Source: Nitrospirota bacterium (GTDB lineage: Bacteria > Nitrospirota > Thermodesulfovibrionia > Thermodesulfovibrionales > Magnetobacteriaceae). From it: a stretch of DNA of 43,010 bases. The stretch covers positions 1 to 43,010 of the forward strand of contig JADFXJ010000020.1 of the NCBI GenBank assembly GCA_015233615.1. The letters run 5' to 3'. Made by a program: the position numbers and the translations under genes. The notes below the pieces were generated by a model. That model was given only the letters and a program-made list of their open reading frames with translations, was not told where the DNA came from and made no database searches. Within the stretch, counting starts at the first letter, position 1; every line of letters starts with the position of its first letter. Below, piece after piece: positions 35,302 to 42,627 of this stretch.

Positions 35302-35778
35302 ATGGAAGATAAAACGAGACGATGCCCTGGCAAAAGCACTTTAGCGCTAGGCGATACCTTTGAGTATTCCATTGCTTCTATAGAGTACTCGGGACTTGTA
35401 ATCTACAGTTTCATAAAGAGGGGCAGCGAGGTATTCTTTCAGCCGATGGTTAAAGTAACTGCTCCGGCGTGGTATAAAACCGGTAACTTTGCCGGTAACA
35501 TGGCCGGCGGCATTTACCGTAAAGCCCATGAGAGTTTAAAGAAAAGCCTGGGCAGCGTAAAGGGCCTGAAGAGGCTCTTTACCGGCAAGGAGGAAAGGTT
35601 GATGGCAATCGAGCAAAAATTGACGGCTATGGATACCAGGCTCGGTTACCTGGAAAGGCATGGCGTTATGGCTACTAAAGAGGGCCTCCGTGTGAAAGGC
35701 AAGAAACTTACCGATGAAAAAATGATGTTTCTCAAGACTATAGTCAGCGAAAATATAGATTTACGGGTTGAGGAATAG
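35302..35778 (+). CDS. uncharacterised protein at the head of the magnetosome cluster
   Basis: The ATG at 35302 has GAGGAG (35289-35294) 7 nt upstream, giving 158 aa. I do not recognise the family. Residues 18-55 look beta-rich ('FEYSIASIEYSGLVIYSFIKRGSEVFF'), 60-75 contain a small-residue stretch ('GNFAGNMAGGIY') that could pack against a membrane or helix, and 90-125 form a coiled coil ('KEERLMAIEQKLTAMDTRLGYLER'). No signal peptide. It lies 152 nt before mamK in the same direction. Lineage-specific magnetosome genes are common in Nitrospirota clusters; whether this is one is not established. Confidence 0.7.
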   Translation: MEDKTRRCPGKSTLALGDTFEYSIASIEYSGLVIYSFIKRGSEVFFQPMVKVTAPAWYKTGNFAGNMAGGIYRKAHESLKKSLGSVKGLKRLFTGKEERLMAIEQKLTAMDTRLGYLERHGVMATKEGLRVKGKKLTDEKMMFLKTIVSENIDLRVEE

Positions 35779-35803
35779 AATGGATTGACGGCTTTACGTT
35801 AAG

Positions 35804-35840
35804 TTTTGGCATTATTGTTAATTTTTGGCATATTGTTATT
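35804..35840 (+). promoter_or_regulatory. direct repeat upstream of mamK, possible operator
   Basis: TTTTGGCATTATTGTTA (35804-35820) recurs as TTTTGGCATATTGTTA with one base deleted (35823-35838). The two copies start 19 bp apart, near two helical turns, and end just before the candidate -35. This is the layout of a regulator site, but no protein is known. Confidence 0.4.
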
Positions 35841-35849
35841 ATTTAGAGG

Positions 35850-35879
35850 TTGAACAATACCCTTACAAGGTTGTAGAAT
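35850..35879 (+). promoter_or_regulatory. candidate mamK promoter
   Basis: TTGAAC (35850-35855), 18 nt, TAGAAT (35874-35879), about 50 nt before the mamK ATG. It could start transcription of mamK onward independently of the gene at 35302. Confidence 0.45.
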
Positions 35880-35930
35880 TAATAACCGAAGGCTATAGCT
35901 ATGACCTTTGATAAGGAGGGTTCTGAATGT

Positions 35931-36998
35931 ATGACTAAAAGGAAGATTTTGAATATAGGTATCGATCTTGGTACGTCGAGAAGTGTAATTGCCTGCGACA
36001 ATGGTATCAGAACGTATCTGCCGAGTTTAGTGGGTTATCCAAAGGATGCAGTGTCCCGCAAGATGTTCGGACGGGATTTGGTATTCGGTGAAGAGGTGTT
36101 AAAGCACAGGATGTCTCTTAACGTATACAGGCCTTTCGACAAGGGCATGCTGAAGATATCCCAGGATATGGATGAGAAATCGCCTGAGTACGCCAGGGCT
36201 ATCGAGTCGGCCAAGGCGCTGATGAAGCGCCTCGCGGAGCTGGCTATAGAGGAAGAAGGCGGACAGAGGGATGACTTCGTATTGCGGGGCGTGGTAGGAG
36301 CTCCGGCTCTGGCTAACCGCAAAAACAAAAAAGCGATACTTGAGATTGCCGTTAGTGTTCTGGACGACGTGATGATAGTATCCGAACCATTTGCCGTGGC
36401 ATACGGCCTTGGCCTTTTGACAAATGCCATGATAGTGGATATTGGAGCCGGTACCGTCGATATCTGCCGCATGCACGGCACCATGCCTACGGAGGATGAC
36501 CAGGTAACTACTACTAAAGCCGGCGACTACGTAGACCAGGTATTTTACGAGCTTCTGTTGAAAAAGTATACTGACGCCAACTTCACCGTTAACATGGTCA
36601 AGAGGTTTAAAGAGGAAAACTCTAACATCTCGGAGCATGGAGACACCGTATTCATAGAACTGCCCGTAAAGGGTAAGCCTGTAAAGTACGACGTAACGGA
36701 AGAGCTCAAAATAGCATGCCGAGCCATAGTACCGGATATAGTAGAGGGCATAAGGAAGCTTATAGCCTCTTTTGATCCGGAATTTCAATTATATTTAAAG
36801 GAAAACGTGGTGTTGGCCGGTGGTGGCAGCCAGATAATCGGGCTTAAGAAAGAAATAGAGGATCATATGATGGCAAACCTTGGCTACGGTAAGGTCACGA
36901 AGGTTGAAGAGCCTCTTTATGCCGGTGCAAACGGTGCCCTGATGCTCTGCAAGGATATGCCCGAGGAGTACTGGCATGAAGTGTCAGGCAAGGAATGA
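35931..36998 (+). CDS. mamK: MamK, actin-like magnetosome filament protein
   Basis: 355 aa from the ATG at 35931, chosen because AAGGAGGG (35913-35920) fits it; the in-frame ATG at 35901 lies upstream of that site. Actin/Hsp70-type nucleotide-binding motifs are intact: phosphate-1 'GIDLGTSRSVIACD', phosphate-2 'MIVDIGAGTVDICRM', adenosine loop 'VVLAGGGSQIIGL'. The MamK-like features include 'YLPSLVGYPKD' and 'VLRGVVGAPALANRKNKKAI'. MamK polymerises into cytoplasmic filaments that align magnetosomes into chains. MreB and ParM are alternatives but lack this pattern and context. It heads a run of co-directional magnetosome genes. Confidence 0.93.
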   Translation: MTKRKILNIGIDLGTSRSVIACDNGIRTYLPSLVGYPKDAVSRKMFGRDLVFGEEVLKHRMSLNVYRPFDKGMLKISQDMDEKSPEYARAIESAKALMKRLAELAIEEEGGQRDDFVLRGVVGAPALANRKNKKAILEIAVSVLDDVMIVSEPFAVAYGLGLLTNAMIVDIGAGTVDICRMHGTMPTEDDQVTTTKAGDYVDQVFYELLLKKYTDANFTVNMVKRFKEENSNISEHGDTVFIELPVKGKPVKYDVTEELKIACRAIVPDIVEGIRKLIASFDPEFQLYLKENVVLAGGGSQIIGLKKEIEDHMMANLGYGKVTKVEEPLYAGANGALMLCKDMPEEYWHEVSGKE

Positions 36999-37052
36999 TG
37001 AACAACGGACTGCCGGCCAATCCGCAATGACGGGTAAACAGAGGCCTGAAAG

Positions 37053-37319
37053 ATGAATTTCCTGTTTAGCAAAAAAGTCTTTTTACCACTTTTGTCGGTG
37101 GCTTTTCTTTTTGCGGTGTTCCTTGACGAAAACTACGTACCAGTTCCGCTGAAGTTTTTTTTTGGTGGGCCTTTTCATTTGCACCTGAGTGCGATAATTA
37201 TAGTAAGCATGATGGTTGGAGCCATAATAACCCTTTTAAGCGTCTTTATCTTCAATAATATCAGATCGAAGTTGAAGAAGATGAAAGTGGAAAAGAATAT
37301 TGAGATGAAAAGAATATAG
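37053..37319 (+). CDS. LapA-domain small membrane protein, MamL-like
   Basis: 88 aa with two hydrophobic segments (about 7-23 and 43-68) and a basic tail ('RSKLKKMKVEKNIEMKRI'). The linker 'NYVPVPLKFFFGG' followed by 'LSAIIIVSMMVGAIITLLSVF' is the LapA (DUF1049) pattern. MamL of alphaproteobacterial magnetotactic bacteria is the LapA-like protein needed to form magnetosome vesicles, so by fold, size and position this is a candidate counterpart. Similarity to MamL itself was not tested; it may be an independently recruited LapA protein. Confidence 0.65.
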   Translation: MNFLFSKKVFLPLLSVAFLFAVFLDENYVPVPLKFFFGGPFHLHLSAIIIVSMMVGAIITLLSVFIFNNIRSKLKKMKVEKNIEMKRI

Positions 37320-37389
37320 AGACGATGAAAGAGATACAGAGATATAGACAGGATAACGTAAGAGTTAATTCGTTATGCGGGAGGTATAG

Positions 37390-37857
37390 ATGAAAAAGGA
37401 TTTCAGGTATACAATGGAACATTTGGGTGATTACCTGGTGGACATGACGGCAAAGGTAGCCGGTTCCGCCAGAATCTCCGCCAGAGGGGTAATTCTGACT
37501 TACGATATCCGGCGATTAAGAAAGAAGAAAAAATCGCTTATGATCGAGCTGGGTAAGAGACTGGTGGAACTAAGAAAAGAAGACCCCGGACTTAACGCCG
37601 GCCGGGACGAAAAAACGAGAGAGCTTCTTAGTGCGATCGATGACAACGAGGCGAAACTCGACGAATTTTTATATGAGCGGCAAAAGAGGCTTTATTCCTC
37701 ATGTAAATGTACCGGCGATGAAACGGCAGAGTCCGATACGGGGGAAAGGCCTTTGGGGGATGTGCCACCGGAGGATATTCACGTAAGGGAGTCGTCCGTA
37801 GTTACCGGGGAAGCGGTTGCCCGCGATAGCCGTACCAGCTACGATAGCGAAGCGTAG
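37390..37857 (+). CDS. uncharacterised soluble protein of the magnetosome cluster
   Basis: 155 aa, good ribosome site (GGGAGGT before the ATG). I do not recognise it. Residues 1-45 are amphipathic and basic, 45-110 a charged coiled coil ('LRKKKKSLMIELGKRLVELRKED', 'TRELLSAIDDNEAKLDEFLYERQKRL'), then 'CKC' and an acidic, probably disordered tail of about 45 residues. No membrane segment. Its place between the LapA-like gene and mamP suggests a role on the magnetosome surface, which is inference. Confidence 0.7.
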   Translation: MKKDFRYTMEHLGDYLVDMTAKVAGSARISARGVILTYDIRRLRKKKKSLMIELGKRLVELRKEDPGLNAGRDEKTRELLSAIDDNEAKLDEFLYERQKRLYSSCKCTGDETAESDTGERPLGDVPPEDIHVRESSVVTGEAVARDSRTSYDSEA

Positions 37858-37948
37858 AGCCTTCTTCCGGCAGGCTGAAAAATAAGGATAGCCGGCAAGA
37901 TGCCGTCGGCACAGATTGCAATATTAACGAACTACGGAGGTCTGAATC

Positions 37949-38131
37949 ATGTCTAAATTACTCATAGGAGTTTTTCTGAGTGTTTTTGTGGGTGCTTTAC
38001 TTGTAGAGGTCTTGCAACGGCAGGAACCTGAGATGATGGGTAAGATAAAGAGCAAACTCAGGGAGAAGTTCGACGCTCTTGTTGAGCCCAAACTTGCAGA
38101 GCCTGAAATGGAAACGGAGAGTCAGGTGTGA
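37949..38131 (+). CDS. small single-pass membrane protein of the magnetosome cluster
   Basis: 60 aa with a good ribosome site (GGAGGT). One N-terminal membrane segment ('LLIGVFLSVFVGALLVEVL', about 4-22) is followed by an amphipathic charged tail ('KIKSKLREKFDALVEPKL'). Its stop overlaps the mamP GTG (GTGA), so the two are translationally coupled. I cannot assign it to a named magnetosome protein; small membrane proteins such as MamI are similar in size but differ in layout. Confidence 0.7.
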   Translation: MSKLLIGVFLSVFVGALLVEVLQRQEPEMMGKIKSKLREKFDALVEPKLAEPEMETESQV

Positions 38132-39144
38132 ACGGTTTTTGGAAACAGGCAAACTATTTCCTGATAATAGCTATAATTGGGACTGCCGCGTATTTACTAA
38201 TCTTCAATCCCGGCAAGCTGGTTAAGCGGGACGGATGGGAAGAGGGGATGGTAAGAAACGTGCAGCAAAACGCCCAAACCCCTGAAATAGTAGCCTGGCA
38301 AAATGGTAATGGAGCACAAAGCCAGGCCCAAAACCAGCCGCAAAACCAGCCACAGGGCCTGGACGCTCAAAACGCTGCCGCGCCGTACGATTTATATGCG
38401 AACCCTGACGGCAGCCCTGCCGTCGGCGAGCAGGCTGCGGTTGCCCGGCAGGTTGATCCTCAGGCCGGCGTTAATAACGCGGCTGCCAACACAGGCGTCA
38501 ACGCAGGCGCAAATACCGGTGTAACCCCAGGCGTAACCCCTCAGACCCCTTCGACGCAGACCGGAGCACCTAATGCAAACAAGGCAAACGCCACGGGCCT
38601 GCTCGAAAAGGTACTTCAGGAAGGTCACTGGATCGGCCTCGAAGTGGTTCCCCTGACTCCGGCAATAGCCACCGCAAATAATGTGCCTCCAGAGGTAAAG
38701 GGAGTTTTGGTCGATGAGGTGACGCTCCTTGCCGCGTATTCGGGAATGCTTGCCGGAGACGTTATAACCGGCATAAACGGGGCGGCCGTAACGGACCTGG
38801 CAACCTTTAAAGCTGCTACGAGACCTGTTGCCATGTCCAAAGATGCTACGGTCGCGGTATTCAGAAACGGTAGCACCGTGAAGATTCCCATAAAAGGTAC
38901 CGAAGAGTTAGGCCTGGCCCAGATGGAAGCGGCTCAAATGATACTGCCCACCGCGGTCAGCCCCCACGGCTACTACGGTGCGTGCAACAGGTGCCATGCC
39001 ATAGCCAGGACGGCTAAGAACACGGGCCAGCTCGCCAAAGACGCCGGTGACGTATTGGCTGTAGCGGCGCCTCCAATAAAGTGGGGCGTGCAAGCCCCGC
39101 ACAGAGACAGAGGAAAATGCATGAACTGCCACAAGATAATATGA
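38128..39144 (+). CDS. mamP: MamP, magnetosome PDZ/magnetochrome c-type cytochrome
   Basis: 338 aa from a GTG coupled to the upstream stop. A membrane anchor (about 8-28) is followed by a long Gln/Asn/Ala/Pro-rich linker with short repeats (about 50-155), a PDZ-like domain (about 168-260: 'IGLEVVPLTPAIATANNVP', 'GMLAGDVITGINGAAV'), and two magnetochrome haem motifs: 'PHGYYGACNRCH' (CXXCH at 286-290) and 'PHRDRGKCMNCH' (331-335), three residues from the C-terminus. MamP of Magnetospirillum-type bacteria is an iron-oxidising cytochrome that helps set the Fe(II)/Fe(III) ratio for magnetite. The haem side should face the vesicle lumen. The linker is notably long. Confidence 0.93.
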   Translation: MNGFWKQANYFLIIAIIGTAAYLLIFNPGKLVKRDGWEEGMVRNVQQNAQTPEIVAWQNGNGAQSQAQNQPQNQPQGLDAQNAAAPYDLYANPDGSPAVGEQAAVARQVDPQAGVNNAAANTGVNAGANTGVTPGVTPQTPSTQTGAPNANKANATGLLEKVLQEGHWIGLEVVPLTPAIATANNVPPEVKGVLVDEVTLLAAYSGMLAGDVITGINGAAVTDLATFKAATRPVAMSKDATVAVFRNGSTVKIPIKGTEELGLAQMEAAQMILPTAVSPHGYYGACNRCHAIARTAKNTGQLAKDAGDVLAVAAPPIKWGVQAPHRDRGKCMNCHKII

Positions 39145-40055
39145 TGACAGATTCCGGACAAGCCGCAACGACGGGTATAGTGTACCGGCAATGTGCCTGG
39201 TGCGAGAAGAAGGCCGGATGGATTGCCTTTACGGGTAATTTCTTTCTTGCCGTGTTCAAGCTTTTAGTGGGCCTGATGTCCGGGTCCAAGGCAGTCATCG
39301 GGGATTCTCTGTATTCTTTTAAAGATTGCCTCACCTCACTGGTAGTGCTCATAGGAGTGAAGATATCCGGTAAACCTGCGGATGACGAGCATCAGTATGG
39401 ACACGGCAAGATAGAGTTCGTAGCCATATTCCTGATAAGCCTGCTCATAATACTGGGCACTATATTTCTATTTATCCATTCGGTGAAGGACATGTGGATG
39501 GCTTACAAGGGGACGGTGGCAGCGCCAAAGTTTATAGCTTTTTGGGCGGCACTGATATCCGTAATAGCCAACTGGAAGCTCTCCGGCTATCTTTACTGCG
39601 TGGGGAGCAGACGTAAGAGTCCGGCCATGCTGGCCAATGCCAAACATAACCACTCCGACGCCATATCCTCCATGTTTGTGGCAACTGCCGTGCTGCTGTC
39701 CCATTATGGACTTTACTTTGCAGACCCTCTCGTGGCCGTCATAGAGACCATTGACCTGATAAGATTGAGCTCGGCCATGCTAAACGATTCCATAAAGGGG
39801 ATAATGGACAGCTCCATAAGCCCCGTCGTGCTTAAGCAAATAGAATCGACGGCACTACTTGTGCCTGGTGTAAAGAAGATAGCCTCCCTCAATGCCAGAA
39901 AAGTGGGTCAGGGCATCTGGGTTAACATAGTCATAAAGATAGACCCCACCCATACTTTAGATAGCGGGCATACAATCGGCAGACACGTGGAGGCGACCAT
40001 TCTCAAGAGGGTAGGCAATATAGCCGGTATAAACCTGGGACTGGAACCATTCTAA
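39141..40055 (+). CDS. mamM: MamM, magnetosome CDF iron transporter
   Basis: 304 aa from the ATG at 39141, which overlaps the mamP stop (ATGA); an in-frame start at 39081 lies inside mamP. Cation diffusion facilitator with six membrane segments and a C-terminal cytoplasmic domain. An N-terminal CxxC ('QCAWC', 18-21) is shared with MamM and MamB. The transport site fits MamM rather than MamB: 'DSLYSFKD' gives Tyr58/Asp62 and 'AKHNHSDA' gives His169/Asp173, as in MamM (Tyr/Asp, His/Asp), whereas MamB has a His in the first motif. It should move iron into the vesicle and stabilise MamB. mamB is not in the window. Confidence 0.9.
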   Translation: MMTDSGQAATTGIVYRQCAWCEKKAGWIAFTGNFFLAVFKLLVGLMSGSKAVIGDSLYSFKDCLTSLVVLIGVKISGKPADDEHQYGHGKIEFVAIFLISLLIILGTIFLFIHSVKDMWMAYKGTVAAPKFIAFWAALISVIANWKLSGYLYCVGSRRKSPAMLANAKHNHSDAISSMFVATAVLLSHYGLYFADPLVAVIETIDLIRLSSAMLNDSIKGIMDSSISPVVLKQIESTALLVPGVKKIASLNARKVGQGIWVNIVIKIDPTHTLDSGHTIGRHVEATILKRVGNIAGINLGLEPF

Positions 40056-40104
40056 TGGCGTTATTTGGCGTCATTCATATTATTGAAGGAGTGGTATCGA
40101 TAAA

Positions 40105-40809
40105 GTGCCGGAGTGCAAAGGCATGAACTGGAAAAACATGAGCTGGAAGAACATAAAAGATATTGACTGGTATGAGGTATTGTTAACGTCATCCGGAGCG
40201 TACCTGCCGTCGGTGAGAAGTGAAATTCAGGGCCTCCTGCGGGAGGAAGAGCTTAAACACGGCGGAGCAACACCCGGGAAATACATATCTTACGCAGTAG
40301 GTAGTAAGCTCATAAAGAAGGCGTCTTTTAAGGCCGGAGCAGTAGGCGGGCTTACGTGCCTTCCGGCAACGCTCCCGCTTATAGGCACAATAGGGACGCT
40401 CCTGGCAGGAAGTGCCGTTGACCTTGTCGTCGTGTTAAGAATTCAGGTGGAGCTCTGCTATGCCATGTCCGTTGCTTACGGCGTTGAAATAAATGAGGAC
40501 GAGCTGAAGGCCGTATCTCTGGCCATACTGGGTCTTTCGGGGTCGGCTGAGGCCGTTAAGGCTGCCACTGCGGGAGTCCTGCGCCGCACGGTGGACGAAA
40601 TGGCCGTCCACTACATGAAGACCGGCCTGCCGAGGGCTACGACGGAGGTTGCCGAGAGGCTCTTACCGAGGCTTATCAGGAAGACGTACAGGTTTATACC
40701 CTTTTTGGGTATTCCCCTGGGGGCTTCTATAAACATAGCATCAACTATGATGGTGGGTAACCAGGCGAGGAAGTATTTTAATACCTGGATGGATGATAGC
40801 TTACTGTGA
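40105..40809 (+). CDS. EcsC-family protein within the magnetosome cluster
   Basis: 234 aa from a GTG at 40105 (AAGGAG about 13 nt upstream), or 228 aa from the ATG at 40123, which has GGAG at better spacing. Residues about 75-185 match the EcsC layout: a hydrophobic 'FKAGAVGGLTCLPATLPLIGTIGTLLAGSAVDLVVVLRIQVELCYAMSVAYGVE' region in segments, then 'LAILGLSGSAEAVK'. A second hydrophobic stretch ('FIPFLGIPLGASINIAST') is near the C-terminus. It is probably membrane-associated. EcsC proteins are poorly understood. Lying between mamM and mamQ, it is a candidate magnetosome membrane factor. Confidence 0.75.
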   Translation: MPECKGMNWKNMSWKNIKDIDWYEVLLTSSGAYLPSVRSEIQGLLREEELKHGGATPGKYISYAVGSKLIKKASFKAGAVGGLTCLPATLPLIGTIGTLLAGSAVDLVVVLRIQVELCYAMSVAYGVEINEDELKAVSLAILGLSGSAEAVKAATAGVLRRTVDEMAVHYMKTGLPRATTEVAERLLPRLIRKTYRFIPFLGIPLGASINIASTMMVGNQARKYFNTWMDDSLL

Positions 40810-40843
40810 TGACGGCTTACTATAACAAGGATGGGATTACAAA

Positions 40844-41428
40844 TTGAGGTTGAGTAAGAAAAAGCGATATACGGGCTACTCGATACTAATAGTCGTCGTG
40901 GCCGTTTTGACGAAAATGACACTTAACGTTTTAATATACAACAGATTCGTGGATGAGGCCCACTTTATGGAAATAGCCTATGGCAGGCTGGCCACGGAAC
41001 TGATAAAACGCAAAACGGTCAACACCATGGCCGCAGATGCCGTTACTGCTTACGTGAACATGGAACGCAGGGTTATGGACGTTCTGGTTACGCTAAACGG
41101 AGCCGTAAGGGCAGGGGCAGGCAACTATGACAGCTACGAGGTCAGCCGTATGCAGGACGAGCTTCGGCAGCTTCTTGCCAGGCTCTCCTTGCTTGCCGAG
41201 GCATCTCCGAACATAAAAGCCAAAGGCCCATACCTGTACTACATGGAGACTATTTACAGAACCGAACAGGGAGTAATCGCCGCAAGGCTTAACTATAACA
41301 TGGCAGTGTATGAATACAACATGTTCCTTGATCTGTTTCCTTACAGGATATTTGCGAGGCTATATGGATTTCATAAGGTGCCGTTTTTCGAGGCCGGCCA
41401 AAAAGCCCACTATGTGCCAAGGGTATGA
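40844..41428 (+). CDS. mamQ: MamQ, LemA-family magnetosome membrane protein
   Basis: 194 aa from a TTG start 34 nt after the EcsC-like gene. One N-terminal membrane segment ('YSILIVVVAVLTKMTLNVLIYNRF') leads into a helical LemA-type domain ('AYGRLATELIKRKTVNTMAADAVTAY', 'ARLNYNMAVYEYNMFLDLFP') with the diagnostic end 'FPYRIFARLYGFHKVPFFEA'. MamQ is the LemA homologue of magnetosome clusters, essential for vesicle formation. A housekeeping LemA is the alternative; the context favours MamQ. It is the last recognisable magnetosome gene in the window. Confidence 0.85.
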   Translation: MRLSKKKRYTGYSILIVVVAVLTKMTLNVLIYNRFVDEAHFMEIAYGRLATELIKRKTVNTMAADAVTAYVNMERRVMDVLVTLNGAVRAGAGNYDSYEVSRMQDELRQLLARLSLLAEASPNIKAKGPYLYYMETIYRTEQGVIAARLNYNMAVYEYNMFLDLFPYRIFARLYGFHKVPFFEAGQKAHYVPRV

Positions 41429-41485
41429 TAAAACTATGAAAACACAGGAAATATAATAAATATGATTTAGCCACCGGAGGTTACT

Positions 41486-42625
41486 ATGACGGCGAATACG
41501 ATCTATGAAGAAAAAGATATTAAGCCAAAAGATAATAATGAATTGGACAATGATGTCGATGACAAAGATAATGATGTCGATAACACAGACAATGATGATG
41601 ATTCGGGTGACGACCGTGTTAAATATGAAATTGACTATTATCCATCAGACCTGACACTTGCTGAATACCATCGAAAGTGGGAGAAGAAGACACTGGTTAT
41701 ACCTGACTTTCAACAAAGATATGTCTGGACAAAGAATGATGCAAGCAAACTTATTGAATCATTTCTTATTGGCTTGCCTGTGCCTGGAGTGTTTCTTTAC
41801 AAAAGAAGAGGAGACAATAAATTTTTGGTCGTAGACGGTCAGCAACGTATATTAAGCGGTATTTATTTTATTGAAGGGATGTTTGAAGAAGGGATGTTTA
41901 AAAACCCTGAATTTCGTCTTCAAAACGTCAGATCGAAGTGGAATAATAAAACGTTTAATGGACTTGATGAATCAGACCAACTCCGGATTGAGAATTCAAT
42001 TTTGCGGGCAACAATTATTCAGCAACTTGATCCGAAAGACGACATAAGTATATATCACATATTCGAACGTTTGAACACCGGTAGCGAAAAACTCTATCCA
42101 ATGGAAGTAAGGCGCTGCGTTTACTCAGGCGCTTTTTCGGGTAAGCTGGAAATGCTTAATAAAATAGAAGCATGGCGCAAACTTATAGGAAAACCCTCCG
42201 AAGATCAGAGATACATAGACGTCGAATGGATTTTACGTGTATTGGCATTTGCTGTTAAGCTAACTTCATATGAAAAACCTATGAAGCGATTTTTAACGGA
42301 TTTTATGCGTGATAATAACTTGCTTGATAACGAGGAACTTAAGCGCTTGACTAATGATTTTGAAGCCGTGTGTAAAAAAGTGTTGGAGCTTCTGGGTGAA
42401 AAACCATTCCATATTAAACAGCCGTTAAACTATGCAGTGTTGGATTCGGTCTTGTCAACTTTGCTCAAAGCCGGCATAAATGCTATTGCTGATAATCTAT
42501 CTTCGAGATACAATAAACTGATCGAAAATGAAGAGTATTTATCTAACGTGTCGATGAATACCAGTGATACGGCATCGGTAGAAGCGCGATTTGCTTTAGC
42601 AAGTAAAATTCTTCTGACGGAGTAA
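41486..42625 (+). CDS. DUF262-domain protein (GmrSD/ParB-like)
   Basis: 379 aa, ribosome site CCGGAGG before the ATG. An Asp/Asn-rich low-complexity N-terminus (about 17-44) precedes the DUF262 core: 'VIPDFQQRYVWTKNDASKLIESFLIGLPVPGVFLY' and the NTP-site motif 'VVDGQQR' (DGQQR at 117-121), then 'IYHIFERLNTGSEKLYPMEVRRC'. DUF262 proteins occur in type IV restriction (GmrS-like) and other defence modules. It starts 57 nt after mamQ and is followed after 2 nt by a HEPN gene, so the two form a unit. It looks more A/T-rich than the mam genes and may have been acquired separately. Confidence 0.88.
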   Translation: MTANTIYEEKDIKPKDNNELDNDVDDKDNDVDNTDNDDDSGDDRVKYEIDYYPSDLTLAEYHRKWEKKTLVIPDFQQRYVWTKNDASKLIESFLIGLPVPGVFLYKRRGDNKFLVVDGQQRILSGIYFIEGMFEEGMFKNPEFRLQNVRSKWNNKTFNGLDESDQLRIENSILRATIIQQLDPKDDISIYHIFERLNTGSEKLYPMEVRRCVYSGAFSGKLEMLNKIEAWRKLIGKPSEDQRYIDVEWILRVLAFAVKLTSYEKPMKRFLTDFMRDNNLLDNEELKRLTNDFEAVCKKVLELLGEKPFHIKQPLNYAVLDSVLSTLLKAGINAIADNLSSRYNKLIENEEYLSNVSMNTSDTASVEARFALASKILLTE

Positions 42626-42627
42626 AA

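Noticed and set aside
39141..40055. MamB instead of MamM
   Set aside because: Tyr58/Asp62 and His169/Asp173 match the MamM transport site; MamB has His in the first motif.
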